Positions 39,598 to 41,060 of a stretch of DNA of 41,060 nucleotides are shown piece by piece. Source of the DNA: Melioribacteraceae bacterium (lineage in GTDB: Bacteria; Bacteroidota; Ignavibacteria; Ignavibacteriales; Melioribacteraceae); NCBI GenBank assembly GCA_026983955.1, contig JALSTB010000133.1:1-41060 (forward strand), written 5' to 3'. Position 1 is the stretch's first letter; the number at the start of each line of letters is the position of its first letter. Made by a program: the position numbers and the translations under genes. A model generated the notes under the pieces. The model did no database searches, was not told where the DNA came from, and worked only from the letters and a program-made list of their open reading frames with translations.

Positions 39598-40728
39598 TTA
39601 CTCCAATACGAAAATATTCTTCTCCGCACAAATATCTTTTAAAATTTGAGGCCAAACCGTAACGCTGACCTCGCCCAAATGAGCCTTGCGTAATAAATAC
39701 ATCATCGTTCTGGATTGACCGATACCACCGCCGATGCTCAGAGGAATTTCATCGTTCAAAATTGCCTGATGATACGGCATTTTAAGAAAATCGAGCTGCC
39801 CCGTAATTTCCAATTGTTTTACCAAAGTCTCTTTCGTTACACGGATTCCCATTGAAGTAAGTTCGTGTCTTCGCTTGGTAACGGGATTCCATACCAAAAT
39901 ATCGCCGTTTAATCCGTGCATCGGTCGCCCGTCTTCCGAAACGGTTTCGGTTACCCAATCGTCGTAATCGGCAGCGCGCAGTTCATGCGGATAGCCGTCT
40001 TTCAATATCCAACCGATTCCGATAATAAAAATAGCCGGGTATTTTTGAAGAATTGCCGTTTCCCTTTGCTTGCGCGGCAAACCGGGATACATATCCAACA
40101 AATCCTCGGCGTGAATAAAAGTAAGTTCTTCGGGGAAACCGGGATACTTATCCGTTTTTAATGCAGGAAATAATTCCTGTGCATATTTTCCGGCATTAAC
40201 AATTACTTTCCAAATCCTTTGAACTATGTCTTTCAGAAAATCAAGATTCCGTTGCTCGTAGGTTATCACCCGTTCCCAATCCCACTGGTCAACATAAGCG
40301 CTGTGGTCGTGATCGAGAAAGTAATCTTTTCTTACGGCACGCATATCCGTTAATATTCCCTCGTCAACTTTGCAATCGAATTGTTTAAGCGCCATGCGTT
40401 TCCATTTTGTTGCCGCTTGAACAATTTGAGCTTCAACCGGATGCCGATCGTTATCGTTCGAAATATGAAACTCGACCGGTGTACGCGAACCGTCCCTGTC
40501 GAGATAATCGTTAACGCCGCTGTACTTGTCCACAATTAACGGTACTTGCACCCTGAACAGGTTCAGCTCTTTACACAAATTTTCTTCGATGTAGTCTTTG
40601 ACTTTGTAAAGTGCAATCATCGTTTCGCGCGGTGTTAACAGAGATTTGTATCCGGTTGGTAAAATCTTTTTTATTTCCTCGTAATTTCCGATGCCCGGAC
40701 CGGCAAGATCGGCTGTTTTATCGTACAT
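39598..40728 (-). CDS. asnA: Aspartate--ammonia ligase (asparagine synthetase A)
   Basis: Makes asparagine from aspartate, ammonia and ATP; class II tRNA-synthetase-like fold, cytoplasmic. 376 residues. Recognisable segments are LNLFRVQVPLIVDKYSGVND near the N-terminus, EAQIVQAATKWKRMALK, TDMRAVRKDYFLDHDHSAYV, and GGGIGQSRTMMYLLRK near the C-terminus (the ATP-site arginine). The chain is about 45 residues longer than E. coli AsnA (330), part of it an N-terminal extension before LTPRETMIALYKVKDYI; such longer forms are known in Bacteroidota and lower Firmicutes. GGGGGGAATT precedes the ATG. Convergent with the GNAT gene. Confidence 0.96.
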   Translation of the reverse strand: MYDKTADLAGPGIGNYEEIKKILPTGYKSLLTPRETMIALYKVKDYIEENLCKELNLFRVQVPLIVDKYSGVNDYLDRDGSRTPVEFHISNDNDRHPVEAQIVQAATKWKRMALKQFDCKVDEGILTDMRAVRKDYFLDHDHSAYVDQWDWERVITYEQRNLDFLKDIVQRIWKVIVNAGKYAQELFPALKTDKYPGFPEELTFIHAEDLLDMYPGLPRKQRETAILQKYPAIFIIGIGWILKDGYPHELRAADYDDWVTETVSEDGRPMHGLNGDILVWNPVTKRRHELTSMGIRVTKETLVKQLEITGQLDFLKMPYHQAILNDEIPLSIGGGIGQSRTMMYLLRKAHLGEVSVTVWPQILKDICAEKNIFVLE

Positions 40729-40740
40729 AATTCCCCCCGA

Positions 40741-41060
40741 ATTTGTGAAGCAAACATTTTATATTAAGATACGATTATCTTATATAATTTTCAATAAAAA
40801 ATTAATCTCCGGTTCGACGAATGTAAATCCGGTATTGGTTAAAAAGTAAATTTTAAAGTTGTTTTGCCGCAAATTTACGAATAAATTTCTTAGTTCTTGG
40901 GGCTCTTCAGGTCGAACCGGAATTTGACGGTTTAATTAAATCTTTAGGTATCATACCTAACCCGTCATTCCCGCAAAAGCCGGTACCACCCCGATTATTC
41001 GCAAAGTTTTAACACTTAACACTTTCAAATTTTTCCGGTTAACTTTCTGTTCCGGACCCG
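40741..41060. other. Non-coding stretch at the window end with palindromes and an inverted-repeat pair
   Basis: No open frame or RNA gene is visible. It holds an 11-base inverted pair (TCCGGTTCGAC at 40808-40818 and GTCGAACCGGA at 40911-40921, 92 bases apart), a 17-base palindrome (40944-40960), and directly after it CCCGTCATTCCCGCAAAAGC (40961-40980), which resembles a dispersed intergenic repeat arm known from many bacterial genomes. The window ends before the next gene, so the role (promoter region of that gene or a degenerate small repeat element) is open. Confidence 0.6.
40944..40960. promoter_or_regulatory. 17-base palindrome resembling a DtxR/MntR-family operator
   Basis: TTAGGTATCATACCTAA is perfectly symmetric around a central C, with arms of eight bases. 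The TTAGG...CCTAA ends equal those of the known DtxR/IdeR box, although the spacing is two bases shorter. It is 216 bases upstream of asnA and about 100 bases from the window end, so the target gene may lie outside. Symmetry is certain; regulator identity is a guess. Confidence 0.4.

Noticed and set aside
40805-40925. tRNA gene suggested by GGTTCGAC / GGTCGAACC segments
   Set aside because: Neither copy has a matching five-base T-stem, and no acceptor stem, D-arm or anticodon arm can be drawn on either strand.

Overview
The window looks like ordinary chromosome from an AT-rich Gram-negative bacterium of the Bacteroidota/Ignavibacteriota (FCB) group. The pointers are two TonB-dependent outer-membrane receptors that begin with a carboxypeptidase-regulatory-like domain, an S46 dipeptidyl-peptidase, a lipoprotein with a TonB C-terminal domain, AsnA-type asparagine synthetase, several genes with almost no Shine-Dalgarno, and promoter boxes of the TTTG-N20-TAnnTTTG type (best example in front of rpsT). 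An Ignavibacteria-like origin is my inference; no rRNA gene is present to test it. I see no tRNA, rRNA, CRISPR array, transposase, integrase or phage gene.

Layout. 1-3.4 kb: a TonB-dependent receptor and an unrecognised 341-residue lipoprotein. 3.4-7.1 kb (minus strand): valS and an EamA transporter. 7.2-7.8 kb: aat (N-end-rule transferase). 8.1-9.9 kb (minus): a peroxide-defence block, perR - 1-Cys peroxiredoxin - dps, with matching PerR-box-like palindromes before perR and before dps. 10.0-11.8 kb: an operon of ECF sigma factor, membrane anti-sigma-like protein and a lipid-anchored protein with a TonB C-terminal domain. 11.8-13.4 kb (minus): a methyltransferase and an orphan ParA. 13.5-15.6 kb: an unusual GroES-like protein without GroEL and an M3/M2-like zinc peptidase. 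15.6-21.6 kb (minus): a complete pyruvate dehydrogenase operon (aceE, two-lipoyl E2, lpd). 21.7-23.9 kb (minus): S46 peptidase with a DPP11-type specificity residue. 24.1-25.6 kb: a GlmU-like nucleotidyltransferase with a left-handed beta-helix tail. 25.6-31.5 kb (minus): rpsT, YceI, a large TonB-dependent receptor and gamma-glutamyltransferase. 31.6-34.1 kb: a multi-PAS/GAF histidine kinase. 34.1-36.2 kb: a small membrane protein convergent with a 10-TM heavy-metal exporter-like permease, then a Yip1-family protein. 36.3-39.6 kb (plus): an OB-fold lipoprotein, a DUF2752/TM2 pair, a barrel-like secreted protein, a YjjX-type NTPase and a GNAT acetyltransferase. 39.6-40.7 kb (minus): asnA. The last 330 bases are non-coding with a DtxR-box-like palindrome and an inverted-repeat pair.

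How the genes work together. The clearest functional units are the peroxide regulon (sensor, peroxidase and iron-storing DNA protector), the three-subunit PDH complex, and the sigma/anti-sigma/TonB-like operon. Much of the rest is cell-envelope and protein/peptide catabolism (S46 peptidase, M3/M2-like peptidase, gamma-glutamyltransferase, receptors), consistent with a peptide- and polymer-degrading heterotroph. Gene packing is tight: at least two transcription terminators lie inside the 3' ends of convergent coding regions. I find no clearly new multi-gene defence or mobile system; the most unusual items are the lipid-anchored TonB-like protein beside sigma/anti-sigma genes, the divergent GroES, the GlmU-like protein and the unrecognised lipoprotein.
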